Shown here in pieces: positions 25,752 through 33,921 of a DNA stretch of 35,898 nucleotides (positions are counted from its first letter, which is position 1; each line of letters begins with the position of its first letter). Both the position numbers and the translations under genes were made by a program. The DNA is taken from positions 78,731 through 114,628 of the forward strand of contig CALRGR010000001.1 in NCBI GenBank assembly GCA_943357985.1, given 5' to 3'. This stretch comes from Candidatus Levybacteria bacterium GW2011_GWA1_37_16 (GTDB lineage: Bacteria > Patescibacteriota > Microgenomatia > Levybacterales > UBA12049). The notes beneath the pieces are model-generated. The model did no database searches and had not been told where the DNA came from. It was given only the letters and a program-made list of their open reading frames with translations.

Positions 25752-27344
25752 ATGGACGATAAGCCAGTTTTTAGTAGTTCAAATAATTCAGGTTCGGTTC
25801 CTACACCGCAGCCTACGGATGTGCCTTTAGCACCTATTTCTGTATCGAATCCCGAGGATGTCTCGACTGAGCCTGTAACAAGTACTCCGTTTGAGCAAAA
25901 GCCAAGTTCAATTTGGGAGCCACAAAGAATTGAAAATCCTTCCGTTTCTCCACACATTGAGGAGAGTAATCTGAGTAGTCCACAAGAGCAAGAAGTTTAT
26001 AGTCCTTCATCTAGCGAATCTCTGCCGCCTCCTCCATCTAACCGTTTATCGTTTTTATCTCTGGAAAATATCGTAAAAATTTTAGTTGGTATTGCGGTTG
26101 TTGTTATCCTGTTTTTGCTTATTTTCAAAGTTATTCCCGGTCTTTTTAATAAAGGAAATAACAATGTAACGTTAACTTATTGGGGCCTTTGGGAGGATAT
26201 ATCTACAATGAAAGTTGTCATAGCAGATTTTGAAAAAGAAAACCCAAATATAAAAATTAATTATTCAAAACAGGATGTAAAACAGTATAGAGAAAAGATT
26301 GCAACTAGAATACAAAATGGAACCGGTACTGACATTTTTGCAATACATAATACTTGGCTTCCAATGTTTAAAGCCACACTTGCCCCTCTGCCTTCGGACG
26401 CAGTAACAAAAGAAGAATTTACTAGAGATTTTTATCCTACTGTGCAAAAAGATTTGGTCCAAAATGGGGCAATCTATGCCGTACCATTAGGAATTGATAC
26501 TCTTGCCATGTATGTTAATACCGATCTTTTGCAGGCAGCAGGTCTGCCAGTGCCAACAAATTGGCAAGATTTTATTACTGCTAGCCGCCAACTTACTGTG
26601 AAAGATGAAAGTGGAAAAATACAAACAGCAGGAGCAGCTCTTGGTACATATGATAATATTACTCACGCACCGGATATTGTGTCTTTACTCCTTGTTCAAA
26701 ATAGAGCAAATCTTGCAGATCTTGGTTCAACCTCAAAGCAGGTAGGTGATGCGCTTTATTTTTATACATCTTTTGCAACAGGAGAAGGAAATGTATGGGA
26801 TACAACGCTTGATCCTTCAATCCTTTCTTTTGCAAAAGGCAGTCTGGCAATGTATTTTGGTTATTCTTGGGACTTTTTTGCAATAAAAGAAGCAAACCCA
26901 AATCTTCAATTCTCCGTTGTTCCAGTTCCTCATCTTCCAGGACAGAGTCAGACAATAGCAAGTTATTGGGCACAGGGAGTTTCGTCTAAGAGCAAGCACC
27001 AAAAAGAGGCATTTCTTTTTATGAAGTATTTAGTAAGGAAAGAAACAGAACAAAAATTGTATGCCACCCAGTCAAAAAAAAGATTTTTTGGGCAGCCTTA
27101 TGCCAGAGTTGATTTGAAAGAAAGTCTTAAGGATAACCCCTCCGTTTATCCGTTTGTTTCGCAAGCTCCTGATGCAGTTTCTTCATATTTTGCTTCAGAT
27201 ACATACGATGATGCACTTAATTCTCAAATGAATGTTTATCTTGGAAATGCTGTGCGGTCAATGCTCAACGATGCCTCTCCTGCCACTGCCGCGGACACTC
27301 TGATACAAGGAGTAACTCAGATTATGAAGAAGTATGGAAAGTAA
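25752..27344 (+). CDS. Membrane-anchored extracellular solute-binding protein (family 1-like)
   Basis: Pro/Ser-rich N-terminus, one TM helix, then VTLTYWGLWEDISTMKVVIADFEKENPNIKINY... Confidence 0.85.
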   Translation: MDDKPVFSSSNNSGSVPTPQPTDVPLAPISVSNPEDVSTEPVTSTPFEQKPSSIWEPQRIENPSVSPHIEESNLSSPQEQEVYSPSSSESLPPPPSNRLSFLSLENIVKILVGIAVVVILFLLIFKVIPGLFNKGNNNVTLTYWGLWEDISTMKVVIADFEKENPNIKINYSKQDVKQYREKIATRIQNGTGTDIFAIHNTWLPMFKATLAPLPSDAVTKEEFTRDFYPTVQKDLVQNGAIYAVPLGIDTLAMYVNTDLLQAAGLPVPTNWQDFITASRQLTVKDESGKIQTAGAALGTYDNITHAPDIVSLLLVQNRANLADLGSTSKQVGDALYFYTSFATGEGNVWDTTLDPSILSFAKGSLAMYFGYSWDFFAIKEANPNLQFSVVPVPHLPGQSQTIASYWAQGVSSKSKHQKEAFLFMKYLVRKETEQKLYATQSKKRFFGQPYARVDLKESLKDNPSVYPFVSQAPDAVSSYFASDTYDDALNSQMNVYLGNAVRSMLNDASPATAADTLIQGVTQIMKKYGK

Positions 27345-28209
27345 AATAAGACAGTCAATCATTAAGACTGTCTTCTATTTTGATATTTTTGATTACCCTC
27401 TAGATTCGGAAGAAATTTGGAAATATTTAGATACCCCCCAAAGAATAAGCAGGGCCGAGTTTGAGAAAGTTGTAGGAAATATTAAAGGTCCTATTTCAAA
27501 AAAAGGTAAATGGCATTTTATTAAAGGTCGGGAGGACATCATAAAAAAAAGACTAACAAGAAAAAAAGAGGCTAAGATAAAAGTTCCTATTGTCATAAGC
27601 GCTTCTAAATTTCTATCAATTTTTCCAACAGTTCTTTTTATAGGAGTAAGCGGTGGATTATCAATGGAGAATGCAGACAAATATGATGATATAGATATCT
27701 TTGTTGTTACAAAAAATAATTCAATTTGGGTAACGAGATTTTTTATTGTATTGTTTTTAAAATTGATAGGAAAATATAGAGGAAGGAATGATAAGGGAGT
27801 AGTTAATAAAATTTGCCTTAATATGTTAGTGGATGAAGGTAGTCTCCCGTTTGATAAAAACAGGCAAGATTTATATACGGCACATGAAATTTCCCAAATG
27901 ATTCCTATTTTTAATAGGAACAAAACTTATGAAAAATTTATTGCCGCTAATAGTTGGATCAAAAATTACTTACCAAACAGTGTCGATAAAAAAATATTTT
28001 CCAGTAAATACAAAACAGATAACAAAGAAAATTTATTTTTGAAGATTTTAAATTGTTTTGCAAAATTTCCTCAACTTTGGTATATAAGAAAGCACATGAC
28101 TTCAGAAACAATAACAGATCATATCCTTGCATTCCATCCGTTAGACTATAAAAGCGTTGTAATGCAGACTTATAAAAATCGAATAAAAAAATATGAACAA
28201 GAAATTTAA
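27334..28209 (+). CDS. Putative nucleotidyltransferase-fold protein
   Basis: GVSGGLSMENADKYDDIDIFVVT resembles the Pol-beta NTase GS...DxD motif. Confidence 0.55.
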   Translation: MESKIRQSIIKTVFYFDIFDYPLDSEEIWKYLDTPQRISRAEFEKVVGNIKGPISKKGKWHFIKGREDIIKKRLTRKKEAKIKVPIVISASKFLSIFPTVLFIGVSGGLSMENADKYDDIDIFVVTKNNSIWVTRFFIVLFLKLIGKYRGRNDKGVVNKICLNMLVDEGSLPFDKNRQDLYTAHEISQMIPIFNRNKTYEKFIAANSWIKNYLPNSVDKKIFSSKYKTDNKENLFLKILNCFAKFPQLWYIRKHMTSETITDHILAFHPLDYKSVVMQTYKNRIKKYEQEI

Positions 28210-29236
28210 AACAGTGGTTTTGGGTGGAACTTTTGATCACTTACATAAAGGACATAAAGAATTTTTAAAATTTGCTTTCTCGCAATCTGAAAAAGTTATC
28301 ATTTGTATAACTAGCGATGAATATATAAGAAAAGTATCAAGTATCAAGTATCAAGTATCAAGTATAGAATCGTATAAAGATAGAAAAACAAATCTCGAAA
28401 AGTTTTTAAGCCAAGAAAAGGTAGTCGATAGAGGTTCGATAATTCTGATCAATGATGTTTATGGTATAGCGATTTCTCCAGAGTATAAATTAGATGCGCT
28501 TATAGTTGTGAAAAAGACTTTAGAGGGGGCACAAGCGGTAAGTGATAAGAGAAAAGAGCTCGGTCTTTTGCCACTTGAGATAGTAATTGCTCCTTTGGAA
28601 ACAGGAGAAGATGGAAAAGTAATCTCATCAGCCAGAATTAGGAATGGAGAAATTGACAGAGATGGAAAACTATATATAAACCCACTGTGGTTAACACGAA
28701 TCTTAATTTTGCCGGAAAGTCTGCGTAAGGAACTGTCGGAACCGCTGTGTGAGCTTATTGAAAATGAGGAGTTGGGAAATCTTGGAGAATCGTTAATAAC
28801 GGTTGGAGACATTACTACCCAAAAGTTTAATAAATTATCTTTAAATCAAAAAATTTCTGTAGTCGATTTTAATGTAGGTAGAAAAAAAAGATTTGATAAA
28901 ATTTCGGAATTGGGATTTTTGGGTAATGAGGAAATTATTAAAGTTAAAAATCCCGCGGGACAAATTACTCCAGAGCTTTTCCAAGCGGTTATTACGGCAT
29001 TTTCAAAAGAAGGAAGAGTAGTAATAGAAGTTTTAGGAGAAGAAGATTTGGCAGTTTTGCCGGTAATATTGGCTGCGCCTCTTGATGTAGTTGTTTTTTA
29101 TGGACAACCCGCCTCGCCAGAGACGAACTTGGCGAGTCGAGGCGGGCTCGGAAAGGGAATTGTTAAGGTCGTTGTTTCGGAAGAAGTAAAGCAAAAAGCA
29201 TATAGCTTATTGACAGAATTTAAAAGAAGCTCATAA
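28193..29236 (+). CDS. Bifunctional archaeal-type phosphopantetheine adenylyltransferase + GTP-dependent dephospho-CoA kinase (DUF359)
   Basis: N-term VVLGGTFDHLHKGHKEFL...VISSARIRNGEI; C-term VGDITTQKF, SVVDFNVGRKKR, VKNPAGQIT, VIEVLGEEDLAVLP, VVFYGQP. Confidence 0.88.
   Translation: MNKKFKTVVLGGTFDHLHKGHKEFLKFAFSQSEKVIICITSDEYIRKVSSIKYQVSSIESYKDRKTNLEKFLSQEKVVDRGSIILINDVYGIAISPEYKLDALIVVKKTLEGAQAVSDKRKELGLLPLEIVIAPLETGEDGKVISSARIRNGEIDRDGKLYINPLWLTRILILPESLRKELSEPLCELIENEELGNLGESLITVGDITTQKFNKLSLNQKISVVDFNVGRKKRFDKISELGFLGNEEIIKVKNPAGQITPELFQAVITAFSKEGRVVIEVLGEEDLAVLPVILAAPLDVVVFYGQPASPETNLASRGGLGKGIVKVVVSEEVKQKAYSLLTEFKRSS
28332..28366. repeat. Heptad tandem repeat (AAGTATC)x5 inside the CoA fusion gene
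   Basis: Four perfect AAGTATC copies plus AAGTATA. Confidence 0.95.
29108..29146. repeat. 39-nt GC-rich palindromic insertion in the CoA fusion gene
   Basis: CCCGCCTCGCCAGAGACGAACTTGGCGAGTCGAGGCGGG; arms CCCGCCTCG/CGAGGCGGG and CGCCA/TGGCG; exactly 13 codons. Confidence 0.85.
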
Positions 29237-29245
29237 TTAAAGACT

Positions 29246-30529
29246 ATGGACAATAATCCTTGGGAAAGAGCAAAATCACAACTCAAAGAAGTTGCCACGC
29301 GTTTATCTTTAGATGAATTACTAATTTCAAAGCTTCTTAGCCTTGATAGAGTTATAGAAGTTTTAATGCCTATGAAGATGGACGATGGAGAAGTGACAGT
29401 ATTTCAGGGATTTAGAGTTCAGCATAATAATATTAGGGGACCTTACAAGGGCGGATTGCGTTACCATCCAAATGTTGATATGAATGAAGTTAAAGCACTG
29501 GCTCTTTGGATGACGATGAAAAATGCCGTAATAGATGTCCCCTTTGGAGGGGGAAAAGGAGGAATTAATGTTGATCCAAAAAAGTTGTCTGAAAAAGAGC
29601 TGGAAAATCTGACAAAAGAATTTACTAAAAAACTTTCTCCTGTAATCGGACCAAATCTTGATATCCCAGCGCCAGATGTAAATACAAATTCAAAAATTAT
29701 GGAGTGGATAGTTGAGGAGTATGGGAAAGTTAAGGGACATGAAGAGCTAGGTGTTGTAACTGGGAAGCCGATTGGAAAAGGCGGCTGCCAAGGAAGAACA
29801 GAAGCAACGGGCTTAGGTGGAAGTTATGCTTTGCAGGCAATTTTGAAAAAACGAAATATTCAGTCAAAGGATATGACGGTGGCGGTTCAGGGATTTGGAA
29901 ATGTTGGTGTTTTTGTTGCAAAATATCTTCATGAGGCGGGATTTAAAATAGTTGCTTTGTCTGATTCAAAAGGAGGAATATATGTACCAGAAGGGATAAA
30001 AGATATAGAAGTTGTAGAAAAATGTAAAAGGGATAGTGGCTATGTCGCTGGCTGCTATTGTGTGGGATCCGTATGTGATTTGAGCAATAGAGAACAGCTC
30101 GGAGGAAAAACAATATCTTCGTTGGACGTGCTTGAATTACCGGTTGATATTATTGTTCCTGCAGCTTTGGAGAATTCAATTACGCAGGAGAATGCAGATA
30201 AAATAAAAGCAAAAATAATTTTAGAAATGGCAAATGGACCAACTACTCTTAAAGCGGATAAAATACTCAGTGAAAAGGGAGTACTGGTAATTCCGGATAT
30301 ATTGGCAAATTCCGGAGGAGTAGCAGTAAGTTATTTTGAATGGTATCAGAATATTCATAATGAAAAGTGGACTAAGGAAGAAGTATTTAAAAAACTTAAA
30401 GAAAAAATGGAACTTTCAGCTGAAGATATTTACAAAACTTCACTTGAATATAAAGTCTCTTTAAGAGAAGCAGCGTATATAGTGGCACTTAGAAGAATAG
30501 AAAAAGAAGACAAAAGTTCTACAAATTAA
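29246..30529 (+). CDS. gdhA: Glutamate dehydrogenase (Glu/Leu/Phe/Val family)
   Basis: GPYKGGLRYHPNVD, VPFGGGKGGI, PAPDVNTNSKIMEWI, AVQGFGNVG. Confidence 0.95.
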   Translation: MDNNPWERAKSQLKEVATRLSLDELLISKLLSLDRVIEVLMPMKMDDGEVTVFQGFRVQHNNIRGPYKGGLRYHPNVDMNEVKALALWMTMKNAVIDVPFGGGKGGINVDPKKLSEKELENLTKEFTKKLSPVIGPNLDIPAPDVNTNSKIMEWIVEEYGKVKGHEELGVVTGKPIGKGGCQGRTEATGLGGSYALQAILKKRNIQSKDMTVAVQGFGNVGVFVAKYLHEAGFKIVALSDSKGGIYVPEGIKDIEVVEKCKRDSGYVAGCYCVGSVCDLSNREQLGGKTISSLDVLELPVDIIVPAALENSITQENADKIKAKIILEMANGPTTLKADKILSEKGVLVIPDILANSGGVAVSYFEWYQNIHNEKWTKEEVFKKLKEKMELSAEDIYKTSLEYKVSLREAAYIVALRRIEKEDKSSTN

Positions 30530-30553
30530 TATAGGCTTTAATACTAGAGGATA

Positions 30554-30582
30554 TTGACAAAAGAGCCATTTTTATATATATT
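30554..30582 (+). promoter_or_regulatory. Promoter of greA
   Basis: TTGACA - 17 nt - TATATT, predicted TSS ~30589. Confidence 0.65.
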
Positions 30583-30603
30583 TGCCATACTCTAATTTAA
30601 CTT

Positions 30604-30630
30604 ATCCCTCAACGATTGAGGGATTTTATT
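30604..30630 (+). terminator. Terminator-like hairpin in greA leader
   Basis: ATCCCTCAA-CGA-TTGAGGGAT, 9 bp perfect, followed by TTTATT; lies between predicted TSS and greA ATG. Confidence 0.5.
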
Positions 30631-30644
30631 ATAAAAGAGCATAT

Positions 30645-31115
30645 ATGGATACTAAGAAAATTTACTTAACTAAAGAGGGTCTTGAGGAGCTTAAAAAAGA
30701 GCACGAACAGCTTGCAAAAGTTAGACGTCCTGAGGTGTTGATTAGGGTTTCCGAAGCTCGAAATATGGGAGATTTGTCTGAGAATGCAGAATACACTGCA
30801 GCTCGTGATGAGCTTTCCTTTATAGATGGAAGAATTGATGAGCTTGAAGAACTTTTAAAGCAGGTAACTTTAATATCCGAGCCTACTAAAAGCTCAAATC
30901 ATGTAGTAAAGCTGGGTTCAACGGTTAAACTTAATGTAAAAGATAAGCATGAGACTTTTACAGTTGTAGGAGAATGGGAAGCCGATCCAAAAGAAAAGAA
31001 AATATCTCACGAGTCCCCTCTTGGAAAAGCTTTGCTTGGTAAAAAAGTGGGAGAAAAAGTAGAAGTAGAGGCACCTGCTGGAAAAGTAGCCTACACAATT
31101 GTCTCCGTAGAGTAA
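30645..31115 (+). CDS. greA: Transcription elongation factor GreA
   Basis: MDTKKIYLTKEGLEELKKEHEQL, MGDLSENAEYTAARDE; ATG at 30645 preferred over the TTG of the ORF track. Confidence 0.96.
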   Translation: MDTKKIYLTKEGLEELKKEHEQLAKVRRPEVLIRVSEARNMGDLSENAEYTAARDELSFIDGRIDELEELLKQVTLISEPTKSSNHVVKLGSTVKLNVKDKHETFTVVGEWEADPKEKKISHESPLGKALLGKKVGEKVEVEAPAGKVAYTIVSVE

Positions 31116-31117
31116 CC

Positions 31118-31582
31118 TCAGACAGATTTCTCAAACAGAGATTGGATAATAGCAAAAGCTCTATTTATATCTTTCTTTTCGAAATTCATTGTTATCTCAT
31201 TTGTGCTCGTTTTAACTTCAAGAATATTAATCCCTTCCCACGCTAGAGACTTGATAAAGAAATAAAGGATTCCTGGAGTCTTAACTGCCTCTTTAGGAAC
31301 AGAAATGGTTATTGAGGATGTGCTAGCATCTGAATGAACTGTTATTTGAGGTGAATTTTTGAAGATATTACCAGCAAAATACTTGGGTTTTATTTCTTTT
31401 TCCATTCTATTTAAAGCCATGATGATTGCAGATTGGCTTACTGGTTTTATAAGCATTTCTTCAATTTCAGGTTTAATATAGCGGGCTAAGGAGGAATTAT
31501 TGATAATTCCCTTTGACATAGCTTCTGCTAGATATCTGGAACGCATCACAATTTTATTGGTTGCTTCAGGCACGGTAATCAT
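31118..31582 (-). CDS. ACT-domain-like protein with N-terminal helical domain
   Basis: C-terminal KTPGILYFFIKSLAWEGINILEVKTSTNEITMNFEKKDINRAFAII resembles an ACT domain. Confidence 0.6.
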   Translation of the reverse strand: MITVPEATNKIVMRSRYLAEAMSKGIINNSSLARYIKPEIEEMLIKPVSQSAIIMALNRMEKEIKPKYFAGNIFKNSPQITVHSDASTSSITISVPKEAVKTPGILYFFIKSLAWEGINILEVKTSTNEITMNFEKKDINRAFAIIQSLFEKSV

Positions 31583-31588
31583 GTTTAA

Positions 31589-31617
31589 ATTTTAACATAT
31601 TCTAATAAATTTATCAA
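31589..31617 (-). promoter_or_regulatory. Promoter of ACT-domain gene, leaderless
   Basis: Minus strand TTGATA - 17 nt - TAAAAT (with TG at extended -10), 6 nt, ATG at 31582. Confidence 0.55.
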
Positions 31618-31630
31618 ATTTACCTAGAAA

Positions 31631-31659
31631 TTGACTCTAAATTTAGATATAAGTATCAT
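31631..31659 (+). promoter_or_regulatory. Promoter of GNAT gene
   Basis: TTGACT - 17 nt - TATCAT; SD AAGGAGGA at 31670. Confidence 0.55.
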
Positions 31660-31687
31660 ACTTGTCAGACAAGGAGGAAATGTTATA

Positions 31688-32404
31688 ATGTCAAAAGAGA
31701 TACCTATGCCAGAAAATATCATGAATCAAACAGCAAAGGAACCATTAATAAATCAAATAAAAATGGTGCGTGCTACTGATATTCCGCTTGATCAAAAAGA
31801 AGGATTTTTAGATGGAGTTATGGCTGTTGAGCAAGCAGCATGGCCTGAAGAATTGCAGGCATCCAGGGCTAAATTTGAAAAAAGATTTGATCTTTTTCCT
31901 GAGGGGTTTGTCGTTGCAGAAAAAGATGGGAAAATCGTGGGAGTAAGTACCGCTGAAATTACTAACTATGAAGCATCTGTGCATAAGACCTGGGATGAAA
32001 TTACCGATAATGGAATGATTGAGGGAACTCATAACCCTACTGGAGAAGGATTATATGTAGTTTCCGTGGGAGTTTCTCCTGATGCTCAGGGTGACGGAGT
32101 TGGGGGGAAATTAGTACAAGCTCAAAAGGAGCTAACAGAAAGGTTAGGCTTAAAGTACTTATATTTGGGCGCTAGAATGCCAGGCTATAATGAATATTGC
32201 GAAACACATGGTGAAATTCCAGCACAGGAATATCTGGAGCTAGGCGGGGAAGATCACAGGAGATTTGATCCTGAAATAAGATTCTATGAAAAACAGGGTC
32301 TTGAATGGATGAAGCTTATCCCAAATTTTGAACCAGACGAACAAAGTAAGGATTTTGGCGTTGTAATGATGTGGCAAAATCGCGCGGTTCTCTCTTCTAA
32401 GTAA
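31688..32404 (+). CDS. GNAT family N-acetyltransferase
   Basis: VSVGVSPDAQGDGVGGKLVQAQKELTERLG; SD supports ATG 31688. Confidence 0.85.
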   Translation: MSKEIPMPENIMNQTAKEPLINQIKMVRATDIPLDQKEGFLDGVMAVEQAAWPEELQASRAKFEKRFDLFPEGFVVAEKDGKIVGVSTAEITNYEASVHKTWDEITDNGMIEGTHNPTGEGLYVVSVGVSPDAQGDGVGGKLVQAQKELTERLGLKYLYLGARMPGYNEYCETHGEIPAQEYLELGGEDHRRFDPEIRFYEKQGLEWMKLIPNFEPDEQSKDFGVVMMWQNRAVLSSK

Positions 32405-32430
32405 TAATCGCTTTTACTAAGTAAAGCTTG

Positions 32431-32436
32431 TATAAT
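32431..32436 (+). promoter_or_regulatory. -10 element of lysS, leaderless
   Basis: TATAAT then 6 nt then ATG 32443; no convincing -35. Confidence 0.45.
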
Positions 32437-32442
32437 TACCTC

Positions 32443-33921
32443 ATGTTTTGGGCTGATAAACTTCTAGAAAATATAAAAGGTTCGCAAGTCGTGGAGGATG
32501 CATTTACGCCATCGGGTATTGTCCATATGGGTTCTTTAAAAGGGCCTGTTATTCATGATGTGATCTTTAAGATTCTTAAGGAAAAAGGTGAGGATGTAAA
32601 ATTTATTTATGGACTTGATGACTTCGATCCAATCGACGGATTACCTTCTGATCTTGCGAAGCTTGAGCAGTATATGGGGGTGCCAATTTCCATTGCCCCA
32701 TCTCCTGACGGAAATGGTTCTTTTGGGGATTATTATGGAAGTAAAATGAAATCACTGCTCGACCAACTTGGCGTAAAACCAGAAATATACAAAACCTCAG
32801 AGATTTATAAGACAGGTAAATTCGACGATGCAATCAAAGTTGTTTTGGATAAAGTAGATAAGGTCAGAAAAGTATATGCAGAAATATACAAAAAAGAAAT
32901 TGATAAAAACTGGTTCCCTTTTCAGGTTTTATGTCCAAATTGCGGAAAGTTAGGCACTACAAAAGTAACAGGTTGGGATGGAAAAGAGGTTTCGTTTGAA
33001 TGCTTGTCTGATTTAGTCAAATGGGCGAAGGGCTGTGGAGAAAAAGGAAAAATGTCTCCTTTTAGAGGAAATGGAAAGATGCCATGGAAAGTGGAGTGGG
33101 CAGCAGCATGGTACACATTTGGAGTAACAATTGAGGGTGCTGGAAAGGATCATGGTTCTGCGGGGGGGAGTTATGATGTAGCTATGCAAATATTGGAAGA
33201 AGTATTTGAAAAGAAAAAACCATTAAAGCTTGTTTATGAATTTTTCTTGTCAGGCGGAAAGAAAATGTCATCCTCAAAAGGAATTGGAGTAAATGGGGAA
33301 GATCTCTTGGAAGTTTTGCCTCCTCAAATTGCAAGATTTTTAATGATTAAAACAGATCCAAATCAGCAAGTTGAATTTAATCCCTATGGAACACTTATTA
33401 TTCCCAAGCTTTTTGATGACTATCAAAAAGCATCATTGGAAAAAGAAGGAGACATGGCTCGTGCTTTCGATTTGTCTCAGACGGGTGAAACGGAGAAAGT
33501 TCCTTCGGTCCGATTCCAGGTTTTGGCTCAGTGGGTGCAAATGCCCAACATGGAAGATGAAATTAAAAAAGAAGGTCTTGAAGCATGGGCAAAATATGCA
33601 AAGGTTTGGATAGAAAAATATGCTCCGGATGACGAAAAGTTTTCTGTTCAAAAAGAACTACCTCAAAAAACAAGTAGCCTATCTGTAGACCAGAAAAAAT
33701 ACTTAGCCGCTCTTGCAGAAAAACTTGACAACAGCAATGCAGAGAAATTTCAGACAGAAATTTATGAATTATCCAAGCAGCTCGAAGTTCCATCAAAAGA
33801 TGCATTCGCTTCAATTTATATTTCACTTCTTGGAAAAGACCACGGTCCAAAAGCCGCCTGGCTTATATTATCTCTGGACAAGCAATTCGTTAAGAAAAGA
33901 TTTGAAGAATCCTCAAAATGA
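32443..33921 (+). CDS. lysS: Lysyl-tRNA synthetase, class I (archaeal type)
   Basis: TPSGIVHMGSLKG, GKDHGSAGGSYDVA, SGGKKMSSSKG (class I HIGH/KMSKS). Confidence 0.94.
   Translation: MFWADKLLENIKGSQVVEDAFTPSGIVHMGSLKGPVIHDVIFKILKEKGEDVKFIYGLDDFDPIDGLPSDLAKLEQYMGVPISIAPSPDGNGSFGDYYGSKMKSLLDQLGVKPEIYKTSEIYKTGKFDDAIKVVLDKVDKVRKVYAEIYKKEIDKNWFPFQVLCPNCGKLGTTKVTGWDGKEVSFECLSDLVKWAKGCGEKGKMSPFRGNGKMPWKVEWAAAWYTFGVTIEGAGKDHGSAGGSYDVAMQILEEVFEKKKPLKLVYEFFLSGGKKMSSSKGIGVNGEDLLEVLPPQIARFLMIKTDPNQQVEFNPYGTLIIPKLFDDYQKASLEKEGDMARAFDLSQTGETEKVPSVRFQVLAQWVQMPNMEDEIKKEGLEAWAKYAKVWIEKYAPDDEKFSVQKELPQKTSSLSVDQKKYLAALAEKLDNSNAEKFQTEIYELSKQLEVPSKDAFASIYISLLGKDHGPKAAWLILSLDKQFVKKRFEESSK

Noticed and set aside
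28332-28366. Tandem repeat considered as CRISPR
   Set aside because: 7-nt units without spacers inside a coding gene; no cas genes in window.
30582-30644. N-terminal extension of GreA (MPYSNLTYPSTIEGFYYKRAY)
   Set aside because: Covers the predicted -10, TSS and hairpin; canonical GreA begins at MDTKKIYLTKEG.
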